A stretch of DNA of 64,000 bases from Sclerotinia nivalis (GCA_029531795.1 JAPEIS010000009.1:2356001-2420000); one strand, 5' to 3'; shown: positions 35,501 through 47,701, counted from the stretch's first letter. Notes: generated by a model not told the origin, from the sequence alone. Made by a program: numbers and translations.

Positions 35501-36148
35501 CGAGGAAGTTCTCGAAAGTTTGCCTCTTTGACGTCTTACAAGATTCGCCTCTGGTGATTCGCCGGTCATATTATCATTCCCAACTTTATTGAAGAAGGTG
35601 GCGCCTAATGCTTTCGCAAGGTATCCTCTATTACTGGTCTCATTGACACTGATATTTAATCGTCCATCTCTCTTCGATACCCTGCCCTTGGTGCTGAAAT
35701 CCTCATTTCCAACCTGAAATTTATTATACTGTTTCCTGCCACCCATATCTGTATTTTTCCTCCCCGGCATTTGTGTCCTTTTCTTCTTTTCTGCTGGAAT
35801 ATCTTCCTCGTCCTCACTGCTGCTGCTACTTGTAGAATCATCGTCCTTAGAAACGGGTCCTTTACTCCAAATTGCTTCATTCAACATTGACGTATTCGTT
35901 TGACCTCTCCTGTAAGCTGGCGCCAGTAGAGAGGATTTCCTCGCTGCTTGAGGTCTTTCGGTTTGCCATACTTTCGCAGGAGTAAGGTTGGGCCGTTCTG
36001 TTTCCTGCTGTACATGGTTCGGAATATTCGCAGTAGGGATGTCTGATTTCGTGGTGGATATTGGTCTCGACTGTGATGGGATTTGTGCAGCCCCATTGAC
36101 CATCGCAGGTCCGCTGTTAGCAGTCATATCTGTTGCTGCTTCTGACAT
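32540..36148 (-). CDS. Steryl-glycosyltransferase-like protein (GT family 28 domain) with C-terminal extension
   Basis: Intronless 1202-residue protein. Residues 1-225 are disordered, Ser/Lys/Glu-rich and polar. From about 230 comes the N-terminal glycosyltransferase fold (VVMVIGSRGDIQPFLKLGKS, RIATHPAFRDFV), and near 570 the sugar-nucleotide site HHGGAGTTAIGLKCGKP with PFFGDQQFWG, as in UDP-glucose sterol glucosyltransferases (Atg26/Ugt51 relatives). Unlike Atg26, it shows no GRAM or PH domain before the catalytic part. After the catalytic region, glycine-rich and basic stretches (VAAGVGGIPFKVRKTIKRR) lead to a conserved-looking block at about 900-1020 (AVARAPMDLALALAQGFHNA; GLVVQPYTGARDHGALGFVK; ISAIIGPFGYTLKGV). 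This resembles the amphipathic C-terminal segments of lipid-transfer proteins such as Vps13. The last 180 residues are highly charged. A role in sterol or lipid glycosylation at membranes is inferred. Confidence 0.88.
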   Translation of the reverse strand: MSEAATDMTANSGPAMVNGAAQIPSQSRPISTTKSDIPTANIPNHVQQETERPNLTPAKVWQTERPQAARKSSLLAPAYRRGQTNTSMLNEAIWSKGPVSKDDDSTSSSSSEDEEDIPAEKKKRTQMPGRKNTDMGGRKQYNKFQVGNEDFSTKGRVSKRDGRLNISVNETSNRGYLAKALGATFFNKVGNDNMTGESPEANLVRRQRGKLSRTSSEDTVTSDLPRPRLNIVVMVIGSRGDIQPFLKLGKSLKEYGHRVRIATHPAFRDFVQKDSGLEFFSVGGDPAELMAFMVKNPGMIPTMDTLKKGEVGRRREQMAEMFEGFWRACINATDEEKDVRNLKMMGDRAPFVADAIIANPPSFAHVHCAERLGVPLHLMFTFPYTPTQAFPHPLANIKKTNVDPGYTNFMSYPLVEMMTWQGLGDLVNNFRVKTLGLEPVSTLWAPGQLYRLKVPYTYLWSPGLVPKPKDWGPEIDIAGFVFLDLADTFTPPDDLTKFLEDGEPPVYIGFGSIVVDDPDKFTEMIFEAVKKAGVRALVSKGWGGLGGENTPDNVFMLENTPHDWLFPRVKAVVHHGGAGTTAIGLKCGKPTMIVPFFGDQQFWGSMIGSSGAGADPVPYKELTADKLAEGIKQCLTDKAREAVEKIAKDIEAEGDGAQNAVKSFHRSLTLRGEHSMRCSILEDRVAVWTMKGTNLRLSALAAELLVERKQITWKQLRLIRHHEWNDFEGPGEPISGVTTAVTGTVTGVAAGVGGIPFKVRKTIKRRSMHEGRKKRKSEDIRKSGSGSTLNEKKTYSRKSGDSTTLNNQTIQEESHQKEDGDPSKNIESTNLLPEAQNTSPEAALDSSCNAGMAYHTTSGEPTRQYSQANREEQNLQAANNIENQSMLSRESTTNEAEAVAKDIGYGFGKTAEAVARAPMDLALALAQGFHNAPRLYGDTTVRRPTRITGMKSGLKAAGEEFIFGIYDGVTGLVVQPYTGARDHGALGFVKGVGMGLTGFVLKDISAIIGPFGYTLKGVHKELVKSKQPTAFIRRARILQGKRDVNQLASNPTAKKEIEERITHGWAIILQVWKLMDEKKRNGGLGLKGRIKVMRERKKWRSNAAFEGVGAAEREMLAKRNGDMGDDKEQVFRKQEGELMKVGQPRKEVATELEDDRILRDKGIPRAPEGKEGDKEVNFLSGRDEREVVVERERERGNVKFEG

Positions 36149-38060
36149 TATATATTAAGTATTAGAGACACAAAAGAAGCTTGTGAGAATAGTAAAAATA
36201 GAACTCTTCAAGAGATTCAAATTGCCATCAACAAAATAGAAATTGTTGATAGCGCGAAGTAAAAAGTGAAAATACGAAGTAGTGAATAATAATCAAGCAA
36301 AGGGATGAGATTTCAGATATGAGTTATCAGATGTACAACCCGTAGTACCCGATCGCACATCAGTTAGCAAATGAAACACCTTCTTTATTCCGGTATCAAC
36401 AACCCAAATACTCCAGTAGAATTACTCAAATCATTCAAAATAATTCAAAAAGAACTGGAGAAAAAGGTCCGGGGGGGGGGAGCGGGGGGTTGAACCTGAA
36501 TCTTGGTGAATGGATCCTTGGTAGATGTTGACCTTAAGGCTTAAGCCTTGGACACTTGCCATCTCGTGGCTTAGCATAACCAAAACAGGTTAAATCTGGA
36601 CACATAAATTCCAAAAGAAGAATCACACAGGGAGATTGATCTCCGTAGCGGCGTTGTATGCCCAGTCTGGATTATGTTGAAAAGAGAAGTGGAAAAGCAT
36701 CATGTCGTCATAATTCTGTTAACGCTCTACAAATTAGATCCGTGCTAAGCGGGTTTGGAAATCAGCCACAACCTTGATTTAACTCCCTACTACCCTGTAC
36801 CGTGCCTGTACTTGGTCTGTTCCTGACCGGCACTTTTTAATGGAATCAACATCAGATGATCTCCATTCTCGTTCTCAGCAACGTCATATGCTTCATGTTT
36901 TTATTATTATTATATTTGTACCGTGAGTATTGAGGACAAAAAGATGAAAATCTAGAACGCTTTGGAACGTTCTACAACATCTGACCATCATATTAAGACC
37001 TTCACAGAGTAGGCCATATTCCTTCGGTAGTCTTCTTTTCTTTCCTCTGATATTGAACATCCATTTCAATCCTAGCCACAACAAATATCAATCCGAGGCT
37101 GATGACCTCGATTATACCCAAACGACCAATCAGAAGAATAGATCTGATGAATTAATTAAAATGATTTGATTACCTAGTATTGCACACATCCGAATCTTTC
37201 CTGATGGACCGCATTACTCAATGAGTAAATATTGTCCAATATCAAACACATACAAATAAGTTATTACCATCTATCCACAAATATAGATCTCTCCATTCTC
37301 ATTTCTATTTCTATCCCTATTCTCATCCTTATTTCTATTTCTATCCCTATTCTCATCCCTATTCCTATTCCTATTCCTACTCCTATTCCAACCACCTATC
37401 CCGCTTTCCTTCCAATCCATTCATGATTCTATATTCCATACCATATTCCAGTGCATCACACTGTCGTTCTATCCATCAGATCACCAGATTCATCATTTAG
37501 AAAATACCCTGCAAGACAAGTGCCCTCACATAAATTCAACGCCTCTGCTACTTACTGAATACCTACCGAGCCATATATCTATCTGTCAACACATATTTCA
37601 TCAATTTAACCCTCGCTAATCACTTTTTAACTACCTACCAAAGCACATACCTATACATTCATACTCAACTCTTCCCAACCCTCCCAAAACCTCCCTGATT
37701 CCTCCATATCCACACATCCTCCACACCAAAACACCCCCTTATACATTAAAACACACCATCTGTGTATAAATCATTTATTAAGTCATTAGCTAAGTCATTA
37801 GACGCCATATTAACATGAAAATAGACCATTCAAGGTATATCATCCGAAGTTATGAGATATTAATCTAATAAATCTATAAAAACATAGCTAAAATTCTAAC
37901 AATCGACATAATCCGCCAGAGTAAGGCTATTTATTAGACCCGTCGGGAATATAAGATGCTCGTAGGCCAATCACAATATTAACATTATTTCCATGACAAT
38001 ATTCATAACAAAGTCCCTCCGCAAACTCCTCATCTATTGATCCATCCCTTCAGTACCACC
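36149..38060. other. 1.9-kb intergenic, no gene seen
   Basis: The left part should hold the glycosyltransferase promoter, with a G10 run at about 36470. A pyrimidine repeat lies at 37295-37390. The right part is AT-rich 3' flank of the disordered-protein gene. Open frames are short and repeat-derived. No tRNA-like fold was recognised. Confidence 0.5.
37295..37390. repeat. TTTCTATCCCTATTCTCAT pyrimidine repeat
   Basis: Two or more imperfect copies of an approximately 30-bp pyrimidine unit are followed by CTATTC hexamers. Non-coding. Confidence 0.75.
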
Positions 38061-40457
38061 TTACTCCTCATCCTCCAATCTCCCATCAGAGCTTCGTGTC
38101 TGCCACGTTCTCATCTCAGCATTACGAGCTCTAACACCATCAATCCAGCTCTGTTCATCATCACCATTTTCTCTACCACCGTAAAGACCTTGAAATCCAT
38201 CATCAGACATTCCTGCTGGCGAACCAGATCTCTGTCTTGTCCAGCGAGCATCAGATTCATGCATCCATCGCTGAGCAGAACCTTGATCGAAAGGATCGCT
38301 TGGTCGACTTAGAGTACCAACTACAGGTTCTGGGATGTGACTTCTTAATCGAGCCATAGATCGAGTTGTGGGCGCAGTATAAGACGGATGATATCGGGAC
38401 TGATGCCGAGCTTCGGGTAAATGGGCAGGAGTTTGAGGTTGAGATGCTGCGGGAAGGGAATCATTGTACACTGAGTATCCTCTAGATGGAGTATATGTTC
38501 GTGGACCTGTATCACTGTCTCTTCTGGGTGTTGGCTGAGGCCGTGTACGACGACGTGGTGAGGGAGATGGTGAAGGGGGAGGAGAGTTGCGTGAAGGTGA
38601 TCGGGATACGGGACTCGAGAATAGGCGTGCAGCAGCTCTGACGATAGGATTTAATCGTCGACGCCCACCTGACTAGGGCACAAGGAGGTTTAGAAGAAGC
38701 AAACGTGTAAATATAAGGTGAACTCACAGGTGGACTTGATGCCTGTCTCTCATCATGCTCTCGAATTAGTTGACTAATGATGGAGCTTGAGATAGAAATA
38801 TTTCTTGAGGGACTTTCTGAAGGACTCCCGGGAAAGCTTTTAATGATGCTTGTAGGTGAAGGTCCGGTTTGATTTCCATCCGGCGGAGAACTTGGAAGTG
38901 ATCCTGCCCTTGAGACCGACCTAGAAACGGTTGAAAATGGTGGTGGCAGACGCAATTCTTGGGAACGATTAGGGGAAGCTGTTGTGGATATTACAGATTG
39001 CTCTGGAATTAAAACAAGACTGTGTGGGTCCATTTCTTCGTCGCGAATAAATCGATCAGGATTCGATTCATTTTCAGTTTCCTTTGATTGTGTTGATACT
39101 TCCCGGTCAGAAGAAGGATGCTCTTGGCTGCGAATGGAACTTGCAAATGATGGTATTCGAGAACTCTGCAAGGAACTTCCACGCAATTCTTGACGAAGAT
39201 TAAGGCTTTCCGATGGCCGTGGTCGGCTATCGGTTGTTGATGAAGATAGTGCCCTTTCTTGTTCGTAAGCAACGCTAGATCTTTCCGAGTCATCAAATGA
39301 AAAGCTGTTAGCTTGGTGTCTCAATGTCCGAGGCTGACGTGTCGAAGGGGGATGAGGGCTGGGTCCAGGGCGTCGAGCTGGCTGAGCAAACATAAAACCT
39401 GGAGTGTTATGAGTAGCTATACGAGATACAACTCTGGGAGTTAAACTGGCTGTGGACTACAACATCCGGGAGTTAGTCATTGCCTCCGAAAGAGACCTTT
39501 GAAACACTCCAGGCGGATTTGAAGAACGAGGGTGTACTTACACGCCGCTCCGGTGAGCTCGATGCATTTTGTGCCAGGAACAAAGGTGAGCGTGGTAATC
39601 TTGTACGAGCTTGTAACCTCTGTGCTGCCGGGGGTTGGAGATGAGGAGTGGTTGAAGAATCTTCTGGTTCTAAAAGACATTAGTGATTTTGCTATATCTT
39701 GATCATTACAACGTCTTGAGTAACTTCAAATGTGCGAAGCTCTTAAATTGTGGTACCACTATCCTATATAGTAAGTCCTACCGAAAGGTGAAGATCCTCG
39801 ACTTTGGTCACTTTCCTGCTGACTAGGACTTTCGACAAATCCACCGTAGTCAAAGTTGTCTTTGGAAGGCGAAGAGAGCCGTCTAGTACCGAAATTCTCG
39901 AAGGATTCTTCGCCCACTTCAAGCTCTGCCGACTCTTGGCTACTTTGAGCCTCCAGCATCTCATCCATTATCCTTCCTCGCCTCGCGTCTAACCATTCTT
40001 CAAATGTTTCCCTGCTTGTGGCATTGTGTAAATCGGGTGGCGCTATTAATACCGAAGATTGATCTACAGAATGGTTGTTTGTGATTGTGCCATCAGAAGA
40101 GCGAGGTGACGGATTTGTCCAATCGAAAATATCAGAACCTTGAGCATGAGCAGGAGTTTGTAAAACACATTCCAATGGCAGAGGGGATTCAAGTCTAGGA
40201 AACTTATAAACCTCATCTGGTCTTTGATTAGTTTGATTCGCGAGATGACTTCCGTCAGTGCTTGGTATAGCATTAGCAGGTGGGCCATGGACTCTGGTTC
40301 TTGGACTGATGGATCTTATCGGTAAAATGATCTGTGAGTGAGGCGTGGCTTGTGGAATATTCCCCGGCTGCAGCTTGGCCCGACGTTTTGCGCGTCTGTC
40401 GTAGTCTTTAATATCGCCCAAACCAATGGTGATGAGGGATGGGGTTAGTCGAATCAT
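38061..40457 (-). CDS. Disordered Ser/Arg-rich protein of unknown function
   Basis: Four exons on the minus strand, 40457-39782, 39669-39542, 39456-38728 and 38672-38061, all in phase, give 714 residues. I do not recognise the family. The start MIRLTPSLITIGLGDIKDYD looks structured and is followed by a basic patch (RRAKRRAKL). Around residue 135-160 is a helical stretch, TFEEWLDARRGRIMDEMLEA. Most of the remainder is disordered and rich in Ser, Pro and Arg, with clusters such as SPSRNSPPPSPSPSPRRR that look like kinase or SR-type targets. A further ordered-looking end runs IDGVRARNAEMRTWQTRSSD to DEE. No catalytic motif or membrane segment is visible. The consistent frame through four exons argues that it is a real gene. 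Confidence 0.75.
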
Positions 40458-41214
40458 GACTATACTGGTGACTGGAGATCAAAGGATATGCCATGCAATC
40501 TTAAAGAGAAAGTATTTATTCACATCGGATGAAGATCTTTAGGCACTCCACTTGAAGAGGAAGGAACATTGATATACTACTCTGCGAAAGGCAAAAGAAT
40601 ATCAGTCATATTTGGACCTCTTGGTCCACTTTTTGTTGCATTGGAAAGAACGAACAAGAATATAGTCGGCCATTTGGAATGACATGATTACACCCTGAAT
40701 CTACTGAGACTTTGGGATAGCAACGAAGTATAACTAATAATTGAGCATGGATGACAAGATGGCACAGCAGTGTTGAGATATCTTATAGGTCGTCGTTACC
40801 CATTGGCCTCGCGGACTCTGACATCAGATAACCAGAAAACAGCCACTCTGCCTTCAAGCAAGAGGCCAGCTCAGAAAAATGGTTCTCTATGAGCGGAAAT
40901 AATCTCATACACAAATCAAATAAATCCGAGGACGGGTTGGTGAAAATTTTATTTTATCAAACCAAAAATATGCTTCCGAATTAACATCAACCAAGCTTTG
41001 ATTGAGATTGAGACAGCTTATGGTTTTAGTGCATAGTGCGTAACCTACAGCAGCAGTGAGAAACATGAAATGAAGATACGAAGTAATTAAGGGGATCAAA
41101 ATGGTGGTGGTACATCTCATTTGTGAAGTCAAATATTAAATGGGATTAAAAGGCATGCAAATGCAAATGCAAGTCATGAAGATGAAATTGGTTGAATGTG
41201 GCATTTGAGCAAAT

Positions 41215-41246
41215 CCGTTGTACCGTTGTACCGTCGTACCGTCGTA
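41215..41246. repeat. 8-bp tandem repeat, 4 copies (CCGTYGTA)
   Basis: Two CCGTTGTA units are directly followed by two CCGTCGTA units, which shows ordered array growth. Non-coding. Confidence 0.85.
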
Positions 41247-42142
41247 CAGTCTTATAATTCAACCTTGGGTGGCTTTAGAGCGGCGTTCAATGCATACTCC
41301 GTTCCGTACAGGACAGGAACTTTGCAGAACGATCAGGTCCACCTTATTGATGATGAATTCAGATAATGCATACGAGATGCACCGAATCTATGCAAATCGG
41401 AGCAATTGACACCCCTATACTAATTGTTATGCTCATCTACGTATTCAGCGGACAAGGTAGCCAAATATAGCCTTTCCCCAATGATTTATTCCTCAGCCTC
41501 TTTATTAGTCTACTATATAGTACCTACAGTACCTACACATACATACATATATCTATACGCGTACATCCATCATACTTTCTCTTCATCAACAACTTTATTC
41601 CTCTTGGTGTACCATACCAGAACTCAACCCTGGAAAACTCGCAAACTTAAATGGCCTACCGGTACCTGACATCTTTACCTTTTCACTCACTCACTACAGC
41701 AGCGGTAGTCATCTTGAATGAATGGAACACTAGAAGATCTTGTTAGGAGTTCATTTCGTTTATAATTAATTAGTGTTCTCTTTCACACTCAACTTGAATG
41801 AATAGTGAACATTGATTTAACACAACCAATCAATCTTTCCAGTCTTCCGAATCTAAGCCGTCTGAAAGTTCAATTTAAAAGAAGAGGACATTTTTGGCCT
41901 GTTTTCTTCGTAATTTCTATCTTTGGATCCCCCCAGCAGAAGACACGCTGAGAAATTTAAATCACACCTACCCGGACACGGTACACCAAAGCCACAACCA
42001 GTGTACGCAGATCAAAGTACCATTCATTGACTTGTCCTACGTATACATATCGATTCAATTCCAGATCCCAAAAAAAGATAGGGTCACCAAGACTCATATT
42101 CAAATCCTCGTTATTTGTTCCTCTACTTACGTGGGAATTTTA

Positions 42143-42232
42143 AATTATTCTTATTCTTATTCTTATTTTAATTTCCCTCACTCACTCGCTCGCTCACTCA
42201 CTCACTCACTCACTTCCTTCCTTTCTTTCTTT
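42143..42232. repeat. TTATTC and CACT/CGCT microsatellites
   Basis: TTATTC hexamers at about 42143-42168 are followed by CACT/CGCT tetramers at about 42179-42215 in the probable 5' leader of the kinase gene. Confidence 0.7.
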
Positions 42233-42379
42233 ACCTTTCCAATTCTATCATCTGCAGGACCGACCTTCATAATATTAGCAGCATTGGGATGATATAGGCT
42301 AGGATCAATTTCGCTGCTTGACGGCCATTGTACCACACTACTGTACTGGTAAACTCACAACCAAAGAAAGAGGGCCAAT

Positions 42380-45243
42380 ATGGAAAACGATTTATCCCTA
42401 TCTCAATCCTTCGGTGGCTTACGGATAGCTAATCCTGATGATGCATCATCCGGCACATCAACTCTTGAAGCTTCGAATGATCGCAATGACGAACATACAA
42501 ATAACGAACCTACATTCGTACCAGCCCAAGCCGCAGATTTGACCCCTTCGGAAACTAGAGACGCGCGGAAAACCCCAGATTCCCAAACGCAATCGAAACG
42601 ACATTCCTTATTTAATATCCTCCGACGCGGCTCACCCGGCGACCCTTCTTCAAACTCTACGCCATCCCCAGAACTTCCACAAACGTCAGATCCGAAACGC
42701 CCAAATTCACGTTCAGCCTCAAGTAGTGGTGAATCTATAAAGGTACAGGCGCAGCAAGAGCCTTTGCCGAGGCCTGTAGGAGCGAAGGCATATCGACAAT
42801 CAATGCCCATGAATCACCAATCTCAACAGCAACAAGCATTTCCCCCATATCAACCACATCCCATGCAGAACGGATCTCGAGCGTATCCACCTCCGGGGGC
42901 CGGCCGGCCAATTTCAGGTGTCTACGCAGCGCAACACCCTCCAAACGCAATACCAAATAGAGATCACGGATCATATAGAGTGAGGAGCGAATCTTCGAAT
43001 GCTTCAATACATGGTGGAGTACCGTCAAGGAGCGATTCAAGATCGGCAGCCACAGCAATGCAGGCAGGAGTGCCTTCGAGAGAAGGGAGTCATAGAGATC
43101 GATCGTACAACAAGAATCTTAACATGCCACCAGGTAACGGGCCCGTGCCACCAAGGAGAGGTTCGAGGGGAGTGGGTGGAGGCTACGATAATCCGGCACA
43201 TCCTAAGTCTGCTGCTAGCACACATTACGACACCGAAGGAAACGTGGTCACCGCTGAAGAGTGGAAAGTAAGAGGTGCCGCAGTAGGCGTTCGTGAGGAG
43301 ATTGATGCGGACGGGAAGGTGCACCTGAAACAGGTGAGGAAGGGAGTGCAAGATTTCATTTTTGGGCGTACATTAGGAGAGGGCTCATACAGCACCGTAT
43401 TATTCGCAACGGACCGCCAGACACTAATAGATCATGCCGTCAAGATCCTGGACAAGAAGCATATAATTAAGGAGAAAAAAATTAAATATGTAAATATAGA
43501 GAAAGATACTCTTAACCGATTATCGGATCATCCAGGTAAGAAAGACCCCCTCCCCCGGCGGACCTCAATGACTGCGTTCAAGTATCATTCTCTTATTTCC
43601 CGCATATCCCATCAGAGCGCGTGTTTGTTCTAATAAATTACATAGGTATCATTCGATTATTCTTTACGTTCCAGGATAGCGCGTGTTTATATTACGTCCT
43701 CGAGTATGCCAGCGGTGGAGAACTGTTAGGAGTATTGAAAAAGATCGGGTCGTTTGATGTGGAGTGCACAAGGTTCTACGGCGCTCAACTTCTTGAGGCA
43801 ATAGATGCTATGCACCAGAAGGGAGTGATACACCGAGACCTGAAACCGGAAAATGTTTTATTGGATGATAAAATGCACATCAAGATCACGGATTTTGGAA
43901 CTGCTAAACTACTCCCGGCTCCTGGATCGACTCCAAAGTCATATGACATAACCAGCAATGGCGAAGACGAATCGACAAGAGCGAGTTCATTTGTTGGGAC
44001 GGCCGAGTACGTCAGCCCGGAGTTATTGACGGATAAAAACGCTTGCAAAGCAAGTGATTTATGGGCTTACGGGTGTATCATATACCAACTCTTGGCTGGA
44101 CGACCTCCTTTCAAAGCTGCGAATGAATACCTAACCTTTCAGAAGATCGTCAGTTTGGAGTATGAGTTTCCCCCAGGATTTCCCCCTACCGCCAGAGACC
44201 TCGTCGAAAGGCTCCTCGTTCTTGACCCTCAAAGGAGATTATCGATTGAGCACATCAAAAATCACGAATTTTTCGACGGAATGAGATTTAGTCGGGATTT
44301 GTGGAAAGTGAAAGCTCCCAGGTTAAAGCCTTACGTTCCACCTGCACAAGAACCTCATTTGATCATGCTCAATAATCTTTCAACCACACCACCAACATCA
44401 CGCGCACCGCCACAACCTACTCCGTCCAATGGTAACTCAAGGCCACAGCCTAGGATAATCACCGAACTTCCTCCACCAACTCAGCTCGACATTGAATGGT
44501 CGCCCGTGTTGACACGAAGTAACGAGCGTATTTTGAAGTTGGGGAATTTAATGGTTTTATCCTCGCCATTGCCCCATAGTCCTAGCTCGAAGAATGGCGA
44601 AGATGTTCCTGAAAAGAAAGGAGGATTTGCCAGATTCTTTGGAGGTTCGACAACCAAGAAAAGATCAAGGCTTGTGATGGTCACATCTAGCGCGAGAATC
44701 ATTCTAGCTGCTGCTGGTGGCGATGAAAAGAAGACGAAAATGGAGATATCCTTGTTAGCTTCTGATTGCTCATGGCGAACGCAATCAGATTCCAAGGGGC
44801 AATCTGCGTGGTGCGTGGACACAGTAAGTTAGTTCACATCCAATAACTCATTCAATACTGATCACAACTAGCGTGGAACACATTACACCTTCGAAGACAC
44901 CAAAACTTCGGTAACCTCCAATGATCCTGCGAAAACATCGGCACAAGAATGGATTGAAGCTATTGAAAAAGCCAAAGATATGGCTTTATCGCAAAATATG
45001 GTTGGCTCTTACAACAGTGATACTTGTTTCGATATGTCATCCGCCGCCACAAGTCCTACCAGCACTATCCATGGAACAAGCATCTATCAAGACAACTATG
45101 GTCCCAGTGATCGATCGGGTCGGCATCATCTGACCAAGAGTCAGGCCAGTCTAGGAGGAGAAGACGCTTTCGGAGACTCTAGAAAGAAGTCCCATCGTTT
45201 CAGTAAAAGACAGTCAAAGAACGGACTTTCAACGCCCTTTTAA
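42380..45243 (+). CDS. PDK1: PDK1-type AGC protein kinase (Pkh/Ksg1)
   Basis: Master AGC kinase that phosphorylates the activation loops of kinases such as Ypk, Sch9/Akt and PKC, downstream of sphingolipid or phosphoinositide signals. Exons 42380-43535, 43646-44823 and 44872-45243 give 901 residues. A disordered 320-residue N-terminus precedes the kinase (about 325-640). The kinase has GRTLGEGSYSTV, HAVKILDKKHI, HRDLKPENVLLDD, DFGTAK and the activation loop SSFVGTAEYVSPELL, whose Ser is the usual autophosphorylation site. The intron at HPG|IIRLFF falls inside the N-lobe. The C-terminal part has a PH-like segment (SNERILKLGNLMVLSS through RGTHYTFED and SAQEWIEAIEKAK-type helix), as in PDK1 proteins. 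All catalytic residues are intact. Confidence 0.95.
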
Positions 45244-46516
45244 TGGTTACCCGTGCGGCTAAAGAACAATATTGATCGGGTCTTCAAGTCATTCAGACTT
45301 GGGAAGCATTTACGCCCGCAAAAGCAGACTGCTGCTGCACGGCAATTCTAGAAGAACATAAGTCCATAAATCATACCCATTTCTCACATCAAATGATGTA
45401 TTTTCAATCATTTTCCATTTATCGATCGGCATTTGCTAGCGTGGCGCAAGGTCTCGGGATTTTTTATTTGATTGGTGCATCTGAAATGCAGCATTTCATA
45501 GCCTTCCTTCCTTGGGTCATTGGCGTAGAGGAGAATTTTTAACGACTTGACATGACTTTTTGTTACTTTTATTTTTCCTTGTAGCCAAATTACCCAGCTG
45601 CTTACATTTCTCCCGCAAAATTCTCCTTCAAATTCGTCATACATCACTCGTTTCTTCTCCAAAATTCCGTCGGGATGGAGTAACATCATCGACGCTCATA
45701 TACTTGTATTTGTGAAGCAAGCAGAAATAAAGCTGATCCGAGAGATCAAATATGACAAGAATATCTTTTATTAACTCATATATCTCAGGAGGGGCTTGCT
45801 TGCTCGCTAACGATTAGCCCATCGCAATTTTTTTGACATGACGAATATTTGGACTTGACTTTTTGCTTCTATTTTTTTCCTTTGTCTTTGGCGGCAGCGA
45901 TTCCTATTTAAGGTTCAGGGCGGATGGAGATGGGACGGGGAAAGATCTTTTCAATAATTATATTAGCTACTTAGCTTTCTTACACTTACTATGGATATGG
46001 ATGGGTAGTGTTGTTTTAGTTCTTGGGAATCATTCGGAATGCGAAATTTGAGATCGCGCGTTTTCTGAAGACCTTTTCCCTGGCCTTGGGAAATGAAGCA
46101 GAGAAGGTGTGCGGGGAGTTGCAGAGGGAGTATGGTGATTATGGAGAAGGTTGGGAGGAGGATGTTGAATGGGAAAGCCAAGATAAGATGGCAACAAGGC
46201 GGGGTGAATTTGAATGGATTGGGAAGGCGAGAAATCCAAATGCAGATGCAGATATAAGAGAAGACTCGGGAGGACAGATAAGAGAGAGTTGGAAAATAAG
46301 AGAAGAGAAGAGATTATCAAGGCAATTGATTGTACATTAGAGATTTCTACTTCATCTACCGGTTTCCCGGCAGGAAGGCGACAATAAAGAAAGAAGGGGG
46401 GAGAATCTATGAATTTGGTGTTGGTGTTGGTGTTAGTTACTTGTGTGGTGATGGATAAGGCAGATGTATGGGGCATTAGGGTGGATGAAATGCAAGGAAT
46501 AAGAAGAATAAGAATC

Positions 46517-46548
46517 AGAAGCAGAAGCAGAAGCAGAAGCAGAAGCAG
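46517..46548. repeat. (AGAAGC)n microsatellite
   Basis: About five consecutive AGAAGC units lie in spacer DNA. Confidence 0.85.
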
Positions 46549-47148
46549 ATAGATAAATAAGATGGTTGAATGCATAGTAGTTGCGGTCTAGCGACTCCCA
46601 TTGAAGTAGAAAGTTAATATTGAAATGTTTGTTCCTCCACTGTTAGTTTTGATATGTTTTGTTGTGAAGATGACTTTTTGGAGAATGTTTTTATTATCTG
46701 GTGGTTCTTGAATAGACTGGTTTTTGGATTGGATGTTGAGTTTTGTTTTATTGTTTGGTTTGATTTTATTTGTGATTTTATTTGGTTTGTTTTATTTAGA
46801 GTATGGGTTTGGATTGTGATATTTTGTAGGAGAGTGGATGGATGGTTGGATGGTATATAGATGGTATGTGGATGGTATATAATTAATTGGGTAGAGTATA
46901 TAAGAAGATAGGAAGAAAGAAGAAAGAAGATAAGAAGGAAGAAAGAAGGAAGGAAGAAATCAACTATTTTATACTAGTGGTATTGAGTAGATAGGAGGGA
47001 TAAGTTTATATTGGGTGTATGAATCATGTAAGTTTACAAACTATAATCTACTCAAGTATAATTTATTTTGGTATTTATTTTTTGGTATTGGTGGTGAGTT
47101 TAGAGGATTAGGGGATGGGATTGGGGGTTAGGGGTTGGAGTTGGAGTT

Positions 47149-47203
47149 GGATAGGATAGGATAGGATAGGATAGGATAGGATAGGATAGGATAGGATAGG
47201 ATG
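47149..47203. repeat. (GGATA)n pentanucleotide array
   Basis: About eleven perfect GGATA copies, the cleanest microsatellite in the window. It would be length-variable between strains. Confidence 0.95.
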
Positions 47204-47455
47204 GATAAATAGGGAGGTTGCAAGAGAAAAGGGAGCGGGTAGATGGAATTGATTTATACGGAAGTTGAAGATGGAGGTTTTTTGAAAGTTGAAGCTTAAA
47301 TAAACATTGAGATTCATCCAATTCTCAAAAGTAAAACCAGGCTCTTTCTTTATTAATTTCTAATCAACCTAGCTGTATATTCTCTTTGCATTTTTAGATC
47401 ATAAAAGGCTCCGTGTGAAGCGAGCGAATGCTCAGTGTAGCTATATCGAAACATC

Positions 47456-47510
47456 GAAACACAGAAACACAGAAACACAGAAACACAGAAACAAAGAAAC
47501 ACAGAAACAA
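47456..47510. repeat. (GAAACACA)n octamer array
   Basis: About six to seven near-perfect copies with a few A/C substitutions. Non-coding. Confidence 0.85.
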
Positions 47511-47701
47511 ATAAATTTAAGAAACTTTTGGGTAATATAAGGAAATGCGAAGGAGAGGATTCCAGGATGTTCTCTCTATCCTCGGCGTTCACCGCGATGC
47601 CTGTCACCGCCATCATACTCGCTACTATGGCCACACTATTATTCTACCGGCCAGTCCGATGATCGGTTCTGCTACTATGCTGGCCACTAGTACCGCCACG
47701 C

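Larger units (their letters stand above)
40458..42379. promoter_or_regulatory. Divergent promoter region and long leader of the PDK1 gene
   Basis: This 1.9-kb interval lies between divergent start codons. It contains an 8-bp tandem repeat (CCGTTGTA/CCGTCGTA) at 41215-41246. From about 42,130 comes a pyrimidine-rich tract with TTATTC and CACT repeats, likely in the kinase leader. No protein-coding gene is supported. Confidence 0.5.
45244..47701. other. 2.5-kb low-complexity spacer
   Basis: No believable gene is seen. Beyond the PDK1 3' flank the plus strand is purine-rich with many microsatellites: AGAAGC at 46517-46548, GGATA at 47149-47203 and GAAACACA at 47456-47510. Minus-strand frames over them translate to repetitive Leu/Ser, Ile/Leu/Ser/Tyr/Pro and Cys/Phe/Val strings. 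Confidence 0.55.

Noticed and set aside
21382..36148. Possible secondary-metabolite cluster (transporter, methyltransferase, SDR, glycosyltransferase)
   Set aside because: The methyltransferase is PRMT3 and the genes between are Mo25 and a SWI/SNF subunit. There is no polyketide, peptide or terpene core enzyme, so proximity is coincidental.
46030..46575. 181-codon minus-strand frame rich in Leu/Ser
   Set aside because: It reads through the AGAAGC array and neighbouring purine repeats; it has no domain and no supporting start context.
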